IMG/VR virus record: IMGVR_UViG_3300030294_000037
Span: 1-59,532 of that record
Direction: 5' to 3' (one strand)
Source: a virus
DNA: 59,532 nt
Shown one piece after another: positions 1 to 6,480 of the stretch. The stretch's first letter is position 1. The number at the start of each line of letters is the position of its first letter. The notes under the pieces are model-generated. The model searched no databases and was not told the DNA's origin. It was given only the letters and a program-made list of their open reading frames with translations. The translations under genes were made by a program, and so were the position numbers.

Positions 1-678
1 GCCGACCAGTTTGAAACACCAGCCGGCGGCGGTATCGAGAACGGATGTTTTGGCTACGAAGAAACCCTTGAAGCCCGACAGCAGCTCAGGCGTCAGGGCA
101 TCAGCTGGCAGACCGGCGATTTTCAGTTGAGTTTGCAGCGCCTCTTCCGGCGGCACGAATTCAGCAAACATGGCGAAGCGCTGGCGATCATCCCGCGGCT
201 CCAGGGCCTGACGATCTTGCTCAGCAATCAATTCTTCAAGTTCGCGCTGCTGCTCTTCGGTTAATTGATGGTTAAGTGATGTATTGGGTGCAGTGGCTGC
301 ACCCCGTTCTGTCGTAGGCTGCACCCCGTTCTGACCAAGGCTGCACCCCGCCACCTCTTCACGGGGTGCAGTGTCTGCACCCCGCTTGATCATGAGGTCA
401 TACACCACAGGGCGCCGATCGTGGCGATCGATATATACGGCTGCCAACGCCTGGTTACCACGAACGATCAGGCCGCATTCTTCCAGCAGGTCGAGCTTGA
501 TACGGACGGTACGCTCGGAGAGGCCAGTGTCATCGGTCAGTGTTTTTGCCGACGGGAATGCACCAACACCGTTCGAGCTTGCATAGTTGGCCAGGCACAG
601 CAGCACGTGACGCGCACTTGAGTCTTTGAGGGTTTGAACGGGCAGAGAGAGCGCCCAGGACATTGCTTGAACGCTCAC
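1..678 (-). CDS. Replication protein O-like, 5' part (C-terminus off window)
   Basis: N-terminal 226 residues of a lambda-O-type replication initiator, nearly identical to the complete copy at 46564-47340. It starts at GTG 678, overlapping the end of the Rha gene by 4 bases. A winged-helix DNA-binding region lies near residues 20-75. The middle of the gene encodes a low-complexity linker overlapping iteron repeats (286-384), as the lambda O gene contains ori. It should bind these iterons and recruit a DnaB loader (lambda P type, expected further left). Near identity to the B copy suggests recent exchange or common descent. Confidence 0.85.
   Translation of the reverse strand, partial: MSVQAMSWALSLPVQTLKDSSARHVLLCLANYASSNGVGAFPSAKTLTDDTGLSERTVRIKLDLLEECGLIVRGNQALAAVYIDRHDRRPVVYDLMIKRGADTAPREEVAGCSLGQNGVQPTTERGAATAPNTSLNHQLTEEQQRELEELIAEQDRQALEPRDDRQRFAMFAEFVPPEEALQTQLKIAGLPADALTPELLSGFKGFFVAKTSVLDTAAGWCFKLVG
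286..384. other. Iteron cluster, candidate replication origin of prophage A
   Basis: Copies of CTGCACCCCG occur at 297, 319, 341 and 375, with an inverted copy at 362 and a partial inverted GGGTGCAG at 286. The first three copies are 22 bp apart, two helical turns. The cluster lies inside the O-like gene, the position of lambda ori. The origin role is inferred. Confidence 0.75.
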
Positions 679-1421
679 AGCGAAGCTCCAATATTCTTTT
701 CGGCCAGGTAGGTCAGGCCTTTGGGTGTTACTAGTGCCTGGAATGCTGCACGCTCGACGCCGGTCTCGTTGTCGGGCTTCAGCGCAGTGACTTTGTGCTT
801 CATGTATCCGGAGCGAATTCGGGGCTCTGCCGCAACCCAGCGAGTAGAGCCACCGCGGCGATAGATCCAGCGGTTGGCCTGCATCCAGTCGAAGAGCTTC
901 GACGGGGGTATGGCCAGTTGCTTGGCTGCGTCCGTGATGCAGATCGCCCCTTCCGCAGCGGCAAGCCTTTTGATGGCCGCAACCTTCGGCGCCTGCAGCT
1001 CAATGACTCCGATCAGGCGCAGGTTTTCCTCGGCCTGGTCAGCCGCAAGCCGCAATGCTTCAGGAAGCGTTGTCGGGATTTGCGGGGCGTCCGAGCATGC
1101 CTCGAGTTCGCGCCAGCGGCGGACAACAGCCATCCGCAGAGGGGCGCTGTACCCGGTAAGCAAGCAATCCGTGTGCTCGCGGTCCAGCAAATATTCGGTT
1201 TGATTGCGGTTCTGCCCGTCCAAATAGATGTGAGCAAAACTGCTCACATCTTCTTTCAGATCGCGGATCATCGACTGGATGTCGCGCTTCACGTCGGGAT
1301 GCCGCTTGCCGGTGAGCTGGGCTATCTCCCGGGAAGACATAATGTGCCGCGACACGTTTTGATCTCGTCGGAAAAGTGTCGCGACATGGGGGGTATTGCT
1401 TGGAGCGGTATTGATGTTCAT
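675..1421 (-). CDS. Rha-family regulator with C-terminal KilAC-like domain
   Basis: A 248-residue phage regulatory protein. The N-terminal Rha region (about 18-110) starts at VSRHIMSSREIA; the C-terminal KilAC/antirepressor-like region (about 145-240) includes AAAEGAICITDAAKQLAI. Family members act in phage gene regulation and some are toxic in hosts lacking IHF. ATG 1421 is chosen over upstream codons because the Rha homology begins just after it and the B homologue starts at the same point. It overlaps the O-like gene by 4 bases, so the two are probably co-translated. An inverted repeat in its first codons may be a regulatory site. Confidence 0.85.
   Translation of the reverse strand: MNINTAPSNTPHVATLFRRDQNVSRHIMSSREIAQLTGKRHPDVKRDIQSMIRDLKEDVSSFAHIYLDGQNRNQTEYLLDREHTDCLLTGYSAPLRMAVVRRWRELEACSDAPQIPTTLPEALRLAADQAEENLRLIGVIELQAPKVAAIKRLAAAEGAICITDAAKQLAIPPSKLFDWMQANRWIYRRGGSTRWVAAEPRIRSGYMKHKVTALKPDNETGVERAAFQALVTPKGLTYLAEKNIGASL
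1344..1387. promoter_or_regulatory. Paired near-palindromes at the start of the Rha gene (A)
   Basis: GTGCCGCGACAC (1344) and GTGTCGCGACAT (1376) are near-palindromes spaced 32 bp start to start. The same pair with identical spacing occurs in B (48003 and 48035). They lie in codons for a conserved peptide, so coding constraint could also explain them. Confidence 0.3.
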
Positions 1422-1454
1422 AATGGCCCCACAAGTTTTATTGCTGTTGAAAGG

Positions 1455-1478
1455 ACCGCCCTGCCAGGCGGTTTTTTT
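1455..1478 (+). terminator. Rho-independent terminator, plus strand
   Basis: ACCGCC, six-base loop, GGCGGT, then a run of T. It is oriented to stop plus-strand transcription, that is, antisense to the Rha gene. B has a terminator at the same place with an unrelated stem sequence (48113-48137), so the function rather than the sequence is conserved. Confidence 0.6.
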
Positions 1479-1566
1479 ATGCCTGCAATTTACAAGCACT
1501 ACTAAGGTCTGAACCTCGCTGGTACGCTGCTGAGTTCTTACGCAAAGCAGTTACCAGGAGGTTCAG

Positions 1567-1860
1567 ATGGAAAGGATGGAAATCAAGGCGATCGGGATTT
1601 TGTGGTTCACCAACTCGACCCAGTACGCTCAGTACCTGGCCATCTTTGATGATGCGAGTGTCATGGCGCCGACCTATGCAAAATGGCAAAAGCGCGCCGC
1701 TGAGGTGTACGAAACAGCTCTCCGCAGCGGAAAGGACGTCATAAAAGTTTATGCAGGCGCTGATGAGTTCAAGACCTGGTGCATCGCCAACGGAAAAGGG
1801 CTCAATGCCGAGGGACGCATGAACTTTGCAGCCTTCAAGGCTGGTGAGAAGTTCCGATAG
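1567..1860 (+). CDS. Conserved hypothetical phage protein, 97 aa
   Basis: Small soluble protein beginning MERMEIKAIGILWF with a strong Shine-Dalgarno (AGGAGG, 7 bases upstream). The B homologue (48226-48546) aligns throughout with conservative changes (AIFDDASVM against AIFEDAEVM; GLNAEGRM against GLDAKGRM), which supports this strand as coding. It lies opposite to the flanking leftward operon. The 100 bp upstream are almost identical in A and B and probably hold its promoter. Function unknown; no motif recognised. Confidence 0.75.
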   Translation: MERMEIKAIGILWFTNSTQYAQYLAIFDDASVMAPTYAKWQKRAAEVYETALRSGKDVIKVYAGADEFKTWCIANGKGLNAEGRMNFAAFKAGEKFR

Positions 1861-2060
1861 CGCGACCCCGCATACGAAAACAACTGCTTCATCCCGGCGC
1901 AGCTCCAACTGCGCCAATCCTCTAGAAATTGTCGAAAGCCCCTGCTCAGCAAATTTAATCTGCATTTCCCGCCGCCTCTCAAAAACTGTATGAATTAACA
2001 GCTGATCCAAACTCTCTGTTCGCCCTTCCACATTCGGCGGAAAATGGCGACATCGAACGG

Positions 2061-2264
2061 TTACGCGGCAACCGGATACAAGTCGGGCCGTAGCTCTGAC
2101 CTACTCACACCGGTCAATTTTTCAATGTCCAAAACCCGCTCGGCAGGAACACGCCCCGAGGCGCACATTTTCTGCACTGCCTGGGGCGTAACCCTGAGCG
2201 ATCGAGCCAAAGCCGACTGACCACCAGCCAATGCGACGGCCTTCTGAATTGCTGTCTGCTCCAT
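2061..2264 (-). CDS. Cro-like repressor (YdaS/Cro helix-turn-helix)
   Basis: A 67-residue protein almost entirely made of a helix-turn-helix: QSALARSLRVTPQAVQKMCASG. It starts at ATG 2264 after AGGTGGG; longer upstream starts would run into the operators. It is divergent from the CI gene and should repress the CI promoter during lytic growth by binding the TACAACCA operators between them. First gene of the leftward early operon. Family assignment (Cro/YdaS, DUF of phage antirepressor-type regulators) is by motif and position. Confidence 0.85.
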   Translation of the reverse strand: MEQTAIQKAVALAGGQSALARSLRVTPQAVQKMCASGRVPAERVLDIEKLTGVSRSELRPDLYPVAA

Positions 2265-2284
2265 ACCCACCTCAAAGTTACAGC

Positions 2285-2360
2285 TACAACCAAAGGTTAC
2301 CCGATTCATGCGCAGATCTACAACCAATATTCGCAATTACACCTACAACCATTGTTTGTA
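2285..2360. promoter_or_regulatory. Operator array between cro and cI (A immunity region)
   Basis: Three sites with core TACAACCA at 2285, 2319 and 2344. The last is nearly palindromic (TACAACCATTGTTTGTA). They lie between the divergent cro and cI genes, the place of lambda OR. More copies follow the cI gene at 3148-3219. Confidence 0.7.
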
Positions 2361-2370
2361 TGATTGACAC

Positions 2371-3084
2371 ATGAAAAGTATTGGTGAGCGCATCGCGCTA
2401 AAACGTGAAGAGGCCGGGCTGAACCAGTCCGAACTTGGCCGGAGGCTTGGCCTGTCAGCTCAGGCTGTTCAGAAATGGGAGTCCGGTAAATCCACCCCGA
2501 GAAACACGAAGCTCTCAGATATAGCGGCGATCCTGGGCACTTCTGTGAGCTACCTGGTTCAGGGTGATTCGCATACGGACCAATCCCGAGCCGCGTCTTC
2601 AGGCTTGAAGGACATAGACAGCTGGGACGAATCAACCCCTGTAAGAGATGACGAAATCGAAGTACCGTTTCTCCAAGAGGTAGATCTTTCTGCTGGGTCT
2701 GGCCGATTTGCAATTCAGGAGGACGCAACCCAGAACCTGCGCTTCCCGAAGGCTAAGCTTCGCGACAACAGCGTTCAATTCGATAGGGCACGCTGCGTAA
2801 AGGTCAGGGGAAATAGCATGGTCCCCGTACTGCGTGATGGTGCGACCGTGGGTGTAGATCTTGGGAAGACATCGCTCAAGGATGTCATTGATGGCGACCT
2901 TTACGCAGTGAATCACGCTGGCCAGTTAAGAGTGAAGCAGCTATACCGGCTGCCAACAGGGCTTAGATTGAGAAGCTTTAATCGCGACGAACACCCAGAC
3001 GAGGATTATTCGTTCGAGCATCTGCAAGATGAGCCTATCTCGATAATTGGCCACGTCTTTTGGTGGGCGATGTACGCCAGATAA
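2371..3084 (+). CDS. CI-type phage repressor (HTH plus S24 autoprotease)
   Basis: A 237-residue repressor. The helix-turn-helix is at about 17-40 (LNQSELGRRLGLSAQAVQKW). The S24/LexA-like domain is at about 100-235, with an Ala-Gly cleavage site in DLSAGSG, nucleophile Ser in GNSMVPVL and general-base Lys in RVKQLYR. It should maintain lysogeny by binding the TACAACCA operators and be inactivated by RecA-stimulated self-cleavage after DNA damage. Very little leader separates the last operator from ATG 2371. Its DNA-binding domain is unrelated to that of the B repressor, so the two phages should be heteroimmune. Confidence 0.92.
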   Translation: MKSIGERIALKREEAGLNQSELGRRLGLSAQAVQKWESGKSTPRNTKLSDIAAILGTSVSYLVQGDSHTDQSRAASSGLKDIDSWDESTPVRDDEIEVPFLQEVDLSAGSGRFAIQEDATQNLRFPKAKLRDNSVQFDRARCVKVRGNSMVPVLRDGATVGVDLGKTSLKDVIDGDLYAVNHAGQLRVKQLYRLPTGLRLRSFNRDEHPDEDYSFEHLQDEPISIIGHVFWWAMYAR

Positions 3085-3104
3085 GTCCTCCCCAACCAAA
3101 AATA

Positions 3105-3131
3105 ATCCCACCTAACCGTGGGATTTTTTTT
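3105..3131 (+). terminator. Terminator after cI (A)
   Basis: ATCCCAC, six-base loop, GTGGGAT followed by eight T, 20 bases after the cI stop codon. Confidence 0.85.
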
Positions 3132-3147
3132 GCCCTCAAAAAGTGCT

Positions 3148-3219
3148 TACAACCACAGCAACAACCACCAAGCATTTATTTACAACCAAAACACTTGCGC
3201 ACTCCAACTTATGGTTGTA
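3148..3219. promoter_or_regulatory. Right operator array of prophage A
   Basis: TACAACCA cores at 3148 and 3181, ACAACCA at 3161 and an inverted copy (ATGGTTGTA) at 3211. Same half-site as the left array, so CI should also control the rightward promoter of the accessory/DGR operon. The exact -35/-10 is not clear. Confidence 0.65.
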
Positions 3220-3265
3220 GATTTAAGCCATCGCCGGATAACAACCGGCCAGATGGAAGGCAGCG

Positions 3266-3544
3266 ATGAACCGGCCTCAACGGTTCAGAGGGTTGGCAAC
3301 TGACCCGGGCGTGCAGCGTAAAGCGCCAAGAACAGTTATCCAGCGGGAGAACAAGCCGAAAGGCCCGCGGCTGGACAAACAATTTGATCAGGCCGGCGGC
3401 AGCGCCAGTAGCGGGAAGCCGGCCAGCGAGACAAGAAGATTTCACTGGCAGGCCTTCGCAGGAGGGCCTGACGGGAAATCAACCAGGAGGGAAATCAGTG
3501 AACTCGAAAATTGTTGTCGGTTTATGGAAAGGCCATCTCGGTAA
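3266..3544 (+). CDS. Possible small basic protein, 92 aa
   Basis: First open frame after the right operators, with a fair Shine-Dalgarno (GGAAGG) before ATG 3266. Rich in Arg, Lys, Gly and Pro, no recognisable domain. It overlaps the start of the next gene by 47 bases in another frame. No counterpart in B. It may be a real first gene of the operon or only a leader; evidence is limited to the ribosome binding site and position. Confidence 0.3.
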   Translation: MNRPQRFRGLATDPGVQRKAPRTVIQRENKPKGPRLDKQFDQAGGSASSGKPASETRRFHWQAFAGGPDGKSTRREISELENCCRFMERPSR

Positions 3545-3803
3545 GGGCCTTGCTCCACGCGAGCTGCAGTACGTGATGGGCGCCGCCCAGGGGATGACAG
3601 CAAAGGAGATAGCCAAGCAATTCAATGTAGCCGCCTGCACCGTTGCAAAGCGGCTTGCCAGCGCGATGTTCAAACTGGGAGTTACTCGCCAAACGGCTCT
3701 CGTTGCCGAGGCGATGCGGCGCGAAATCATCGTTGGTCTTCCTGAAAGCCCGAATCCTCAAGGCCCGGCAGGAGAATCGAACGATGGTGTCTTTATCGCT
3801 TAA
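3498..3803 (+). CDS. LuxR-type helix-turn-helix protein, 101 aa
   Basis: Starts at GTG 3498 after AGGAGGG. Residues about 20-75 form a LuxR/GerE-like helix-turn-helix: LAPRELQYVMGAAQGMTAKEIAKQFNV and following. No receiver or ligand domain, so it is a free-standing DNA-binding module, as seen in some Pseudomonas prophages. It precedes the first DGR target gene and could regulate the DGR operon (inference from position). Absent from the matching place in B. Confidence 0.75.
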   Translation: MNSKIVVGLWKGHLGKGLAPRELQYVMGAAQGMTAKEIAKQFNVAACTVAKRLASAMFKLGVTRQTALVAEAMRREIIVGLPESPNPQGPAGESNDGVFIA

Positions 3804-3816
3804 ACAACGGCAGAAC

Positions 3817-3861
3817 ATCACTTCTGCACCTTGGCGACAGGGTGCAGCGGGATGACAACCG
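3817..3861 (+). promoter_or_regulatory. 45-bp leader block with hairpin, identical in both prophages
   Basis: The same 45 bases precede the first gene of the target region in A and a different gene in B (54532-54576). It contains CTGCACC, ten-base loop, GGTGCAG. The arms match the iteron core (CTGCACCCCG), so it could be an RNA hairpin or a DNA site for the O-like protein. Function unknown. Confidence 0.4.
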
Positions 3862-3875
3862 ACGAGGAATCAAGC

Positions 3876-4364
3876 ATGCAAGTAGCAGCGCAACAACAAA
3901 TCACCATCCCTGAAATAGGCGCTGTGTGGCCTGGTCAGGGCGGCATCTACGGTGGACTTCGCCAGTATCCAGAAGGTCTCTGTCACATAATCTATGCAGC
4001 CCATGATGTGCCAGGTCGTCACGAATACGGCGATTACGGAGTGGATGTCGATGCATTGAGCCGAACCGATGGCCGTGCCAATACCGAGATCCTGATCAGT
4101 CGAGACGGCAAGCACCCCGTCGCGATCGCAGTCACCGCGTACACCGCCGACGGGCATACCGACTTCTATCTGCCTTCCATTGGAGAGCTGCACCATGCCT
4201 GGCAGTTCGCTCCCGAGTCGTTCAGCGAGGAGTGGTATTACCTGTCTTCAACGCAGCGCTCCGCCGACACCGCCTACGGCATGGACTTTGAAGATGGCTG
4301 GCTCAGCGGCTACGACAAGCACTTCGAGCGGCTCGCGCGCCCTGTCCGCAGATTCCTTCAGTAA
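3876..4364 (+). CDS. DGR target protein 1 (C-type-lectin-like/DUF1566-type)
   Basis: A 162-residue protein whose C-terminus carries variable repeat VR1 (4252-4354). The fold is inferred to be C-type-lectin-like from the motif YLSSTQRSA...MDFEDGWL...RLARPVR near residues 125-158. Compared with the template-encoded series of Asn codons, eight codons differ, all through template A positions. ATG 3876 is chosen for its Shine-Dalgarno (GAGGA); ATG 3852 upstream is possible. No signal peptide or membrane segment, so it is probably cytoplasmic. No counterpart in B, where a 68-residue gene takes its place. Confidence 0.88.
   Translation: MQVAAQQQITIPEIGAVWPGQGGIYGGLRQYPEGLCHIIYAAHDVPGRHEYGDYGVDVDALSRTDGRANTEILISRDGKHPVAIAVTAYTADGHTDFYLPSIGELHHAWQFAPESFSEEWYYLSSTQRSADTAYGMDFEDGWLSGYDKHFERLARPVRRFLQ
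4252..4354 (+). repeat. DGR variable repeat VR1 (A)
   Basis: 103 bp aligned without gaps to the template repeat at 7651-7753. Every difference falls on a template A (for example AAC to GAC, ACC, GGC, TAC, CAC or TTC). The 3' segment GAGCGGCTCGCGCGCCC is unchanged and should contain the initiation-of-mutagenic-homing sequence. Confidence 0.95.
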
Positions 4365-4394
4365 TTCATTCCTTCAATTTTTTTCGAACAACCA

Positions 4395-4746
4395 GCGCCA
4401 CGACAGCCTGTCGTTAACTGCCCGAGGCCCTGGCACTCCCCAGCACCAGGCCGCATCGGAGTGTGATCTGTTTGCCCCGCAATGGGTGGGCCCAGCAATG
4501 GGAAGCCGGAGCGGAGGAATATGGGAGGCGCAAGCCAGTAAGCCGGGCAGCCCAGACCGGACAACAGATCACACCCCTATGCGGACGAACACCCGGCTCG
4601 CGCCGGCCACCTGCATTTGAACCCACCCAGAACGGAGGATTGGCAGCCATGTAAACAACAAACCCAGGCGCTCGACCGCCACCCCCTGCGTGACATAGGG
4701 AGGTCTATGTACCGCAACGAAAGCCCGGTCCCGATCGGGCTTTTTT
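4395..4746 (+). ncRNA. Candidate structured RNA, copy A (about 350 nt), ending in a terminator
   Basis: No convincing gene lies in 4365-4849. Instead there is a series of helices: hairpin at 4400-4414; a long closing helix pairing 4451-4472 (CCGCAT and GTGTGATCTGTT) with 4563-4584 (AACAGATCACAC and ATGCGG); an internal GGC-GCAA-GCC GNRA hairpin; CCGGC/GCCGG at 4593-4606; and a hairpin at 4687-4716 with a GGAGGT loop. A Rho-independent terminator follows (4720-4746). B carries the same element at 54797-55149 with compensatory changes. The four differences within the one 63-codon frame crossing it are all amino-acid changing, which argues against coding. The start is approximate. Confidence 0.55.
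4720..4746 (+). terminator. Terminator ending the structured RNA (A)
   Basis: AAAGCCCG, eight-base loop, CGGGCTTT, then T run. Conserved at the same place in B. Confidence 0.85.
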
Positions 4747-4849
4747 ACGCCTCGCCTTTATCCGTCAGCACCCTCCCCTGGGCCCACCGGCACAGACCAG
4801 GCGGTCAGGTTGCTGACGAATAAACGCCAACCACCCCGAGGGATCAGCC

Positions 4850-5122
4850 ATGCATCCATCATTTCAAGAGCGCATCGACGAACTCGGTGTGCTGCTGCAA
4901 CAAACCAACGCCGCGCGAGTCGCGTTCTTCAGTCGCACTGATCGACCGATGCCGAAAAAACCGGTGCGCTACCAGGTAACAGGCGAAAGCGTCGGTATGT
5001 TCCAGATCGTCGACCTCACCACCGGTAAGACTCGCGCCTTCCGCCAGGACTATAAGGACGCTCACGACCTCGCAATGAAGTTCGAAGCAGCAACCAACCG
5101 CATCCCAGGCGGTGCGCAATGA
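4850..5122 (+). CDS. Hypothetical phage protein, 90 aa
   Basis: Starts at ATG 4850 after GAGGGATC. Soluble and slightly basic; no domain recognised. The matching position in B holds a longer protein (55251-55610) with only weak resemblance in the middle (a PVR/VPR-Y/F-V pattern followed by an F-V/IVDL segment). It overlaps the next gene by 4 bases, so the two are likely co-translated. Function unknown. Confidence 0.6.
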   Translation: MHPSFQERIDELGVLLQQTNAARVAFFSRTDRPMPKKPVRYQVTGESVGMFQIVDLTTGKTRAFRQDYKDAHDLAMKFEAATNRIPGGAQ

Positions 5123-5433
5123 TTGGCGAACCGATGCCAAACCCTAAAGACGCGTTGATCGCCGATCTGCATCGCCAGATGGACGCATTCTTCGGCGCAG
5201 GCAACAAGGCTCAGCAGATCGACAGTGGCGTCACCGGCGAAGTGAATGGCCCGATCAAGAGCACCCGCAGCATCAAGCTGCGCGGCGCCCGCGACAAGGA
5301 CGCACCCAGGCTGAAGGAGTTGGCTGAAGCCGGCTTGTCCGCCATCGAGGCCGCCAAAGAAATGGGCACCGACAGCAAGCGGGCCAGGCTGATCGCTCAA
5401 GAGAACGGCTTCAAATTTGCCGACACCCCATGA
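5119..5433 (+). CDS. Conserved phage protein with helix-turn-helix-like C-terminus, 104 aa
   Basis: ATG 5119 overlaps the previous stop (ATGA). The B homologue (55610-55924) is clearly related: both begin MIG-PM-NPKDA-IADL and end RLIAQENGFKFADTP or TLIAQENGFKFADTP. The C-terminal half (about 70-100) resembles a helix-turn-helix (LAEAGLSAIEAAKEMGTDSK). It could bind DNA. Function unknown. Confidence 0.7.
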   Translation: MIGEPMPNPKDALIADLHRQMDAFFGAGNKAQQIDSGVTGEVNGPIKSTRSIKLRGARDKDAPRLKELAEAGLSAIEAAKEMGTDSKRARLIAQENGFKFADTP

Positions 5434-5514
5434 GGCGCATCAGCAAGATCACCGCCGCGCGGCGCCGGCCGACATGGATGGCTATCCCGGCAAGTGGAAT
5501 CGAAGAGGTAGGCC

Positions 5515-5826
5515 ATGGCCAAAGACAACGCGCAGATCCAGCGGGACAAGCGCGCGAAAGAGAAGGCGCTGCTCGATAGGATCGGCGCCGAGAAGCGAAC
5601 GCTGATTGTCTCGAAAGCGCTCGATGATGCACTTCAGGTGCTGGGCGATCGCCACGATTTCAAGGAGTGGCAGGAAACGGTATCGACGTTCCTTATCAAC
5701 TTGGCAGCAGCACCCGCCGAAGAGTCGGCGCGATTCGCATCTATGTCGCGACCTGTTTTTGAAGTTACAGAAAGGCAGTCGCGACAGCTTGAAGAGTTCA
5801 GCAAGACCGGCATCGAACCAGCATAA
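5515..5826 (+). CDS. Hypothetical protein, 103 aa
   Basis: ATG 5515 follows GAAGAGGTAGG. The N-terminus is highly charged (Lys/Arg/Glu, probably helical), followed by KALDDALQVLGDRHDFKEW and a C-terminal helical stretch. No known domain recognised. In B this position is occupied by two other genes (56016-57224), so this is an exchanged module between the structured RNA and the DGR target genes. Confidence 0.6.
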   Translation: MAKDNAQIQRDKRAKEKALLDRIGAEKRTLIVSKALDDALQVLGDRHDFKEWQETVSTFLINLAAAPAEESARFASMSRPVFEVTERQSRQLEEFSKTGIEPA

Positions 5827-5883
5827 CCCACCCTACTCGCTGCATCCGGTAACCGGAGGGCGGCGCTTACCCGGAGTAAACCC

Positions 5884-6360
5884 ATGACCAAGCAAGCACA
5901 GCAAACAGTACTCGCCGCAGAACTCCCTGAGCGCGGCCAACCTCTGGCCGGCGGCGTGTTCGTCACCCGCTACTGGATCAACGGCGTTGAGCGCGCCCTG
6001 ATCCTGCTGCCTGACGAACTCAGCGGCCCGTGGGGCGAGTACGGCGTGAAGATCGAAGGCGCCGACAGCTACAGCGACGGCGAATCGAACACCCGTGCTA
6101 TGGCCGAGGCCGGCAGCGTGATCGCCGTGAAGGCGCTGGAGCTGGATGGCTTCATCCCGTCCTGCCTTGAGGGTCAACTGCTGATGGCGGCCAAGGCCGA
6201 TGGTCTGGTGGAGCTTCGCGAAGATCGCTACCACTGGCTGAGTACGCAGCGCTCCGCCAGCGGCGCCTACGGCATGGTCTTTGAAGATGGCTGGCTCAGC
6301 TACTACGTCAAGGTCTACGAGCGGCTCGCGCGCCCTGTCCGCAGCCTCCCTATTCAGTAA
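5884..6360 (+). CDS. DGR target protein 2 (A)
   Basis: A 158-residue protein with VR2 at its C-terminus (6245-6344). Starts MTKQAQQTVLAAELPERGQPLAGG after a GGAG ribosome binding site. The C-type-lectin-like end reads YHWLSTQRSASGAYG...RLARPVRSLPIQ. It is orthologous to the B protein at 57671-58147: highly similar before the VR, but different at most diversified codons. No secretion signal. Ten codons differ from the template, all at A positions, including two Asp codons (GAC to GTC). Binding partner unknown. Confidence 0.9.
   Translation: MTKQAQQTVLAAELPERGQPLAGGVFVTRYWINGVERALILLPDELSGPWGEYGVKIEGADSYSDGESNTRAMAEAGSVIAVKALELDGFIPSCLEGQLLMAAKADGLVELREDRYHWLSTQRSASGAYGMVFEDGWLSYYVKVYERLARPVRSLPIQ
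6245..6344 (+). repeat. DGR variable repeat VR2 (A)
   Basis: 100 bp matching the template at 7651 onward, differing only at template A positions. Identity ends after CGCAG, where the gene continues into CCTCCCTATTCAG. Confidence 0.95.
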
Positions 6361-6397
6361 TTCATTCCTTCAATCGTTTTTCGCAGGTGATTCCCGG

Positions 6398-6416
6398 GAG
6401 CGCCAGGACGGCGCTC
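6398..6416 (+). repeat. Inverted repeat downstream of VR2 (A)
   Basis: GAGCGCC, loop AGGAC, GGCGCTC, starting 54 bp after VR2. Present unchanged in B (58185-58203). Candidate DNA cruciform assisting retrohoming, though the five-base loop does not match the GRNA rule. Confidence 0.4.
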
Positions 6417-6480
6417 AGACCAGAAGCTCGTCGGGAAGCGCCGGCTACCTGCACCTTTATCTCGCTCACAGGAGCATCCA

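Noticed and set aside
286-384. CRISPR-like array
   Set aside because: Repeats are only ten bases, include inverted copies and lie in the O gene: iterons, not CRISPR. No cas genes or true arrays elsewhere.
1477-1965. Minus-strand frame antisense to the 97-aa gene, with a CTGT-N8-ACAG match at 1986-2001 upstream
   Set aside because: Its position would fit the early operon and B has a similar frame (48136-48576), but amino-acid changes between A and B are conservative in the plus frame and not in this one; one such SOS-type match is expected by chance in a window of this size.
4463-4654. 63-codon frame across the structured RNA, conserved in B (54871-55062)
   Set aside because: GTG start without usable ribosome binding site, and every difference between copies changes an amino acid, unlike a protein under selection.
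5430-5579. 49-codon frame MRRIS... overlapping the previous stop, with a counterpart at 55921-56058
   Set aside because: Only the first five codons agree between A and B, and both frames run into the next gene out of frame.
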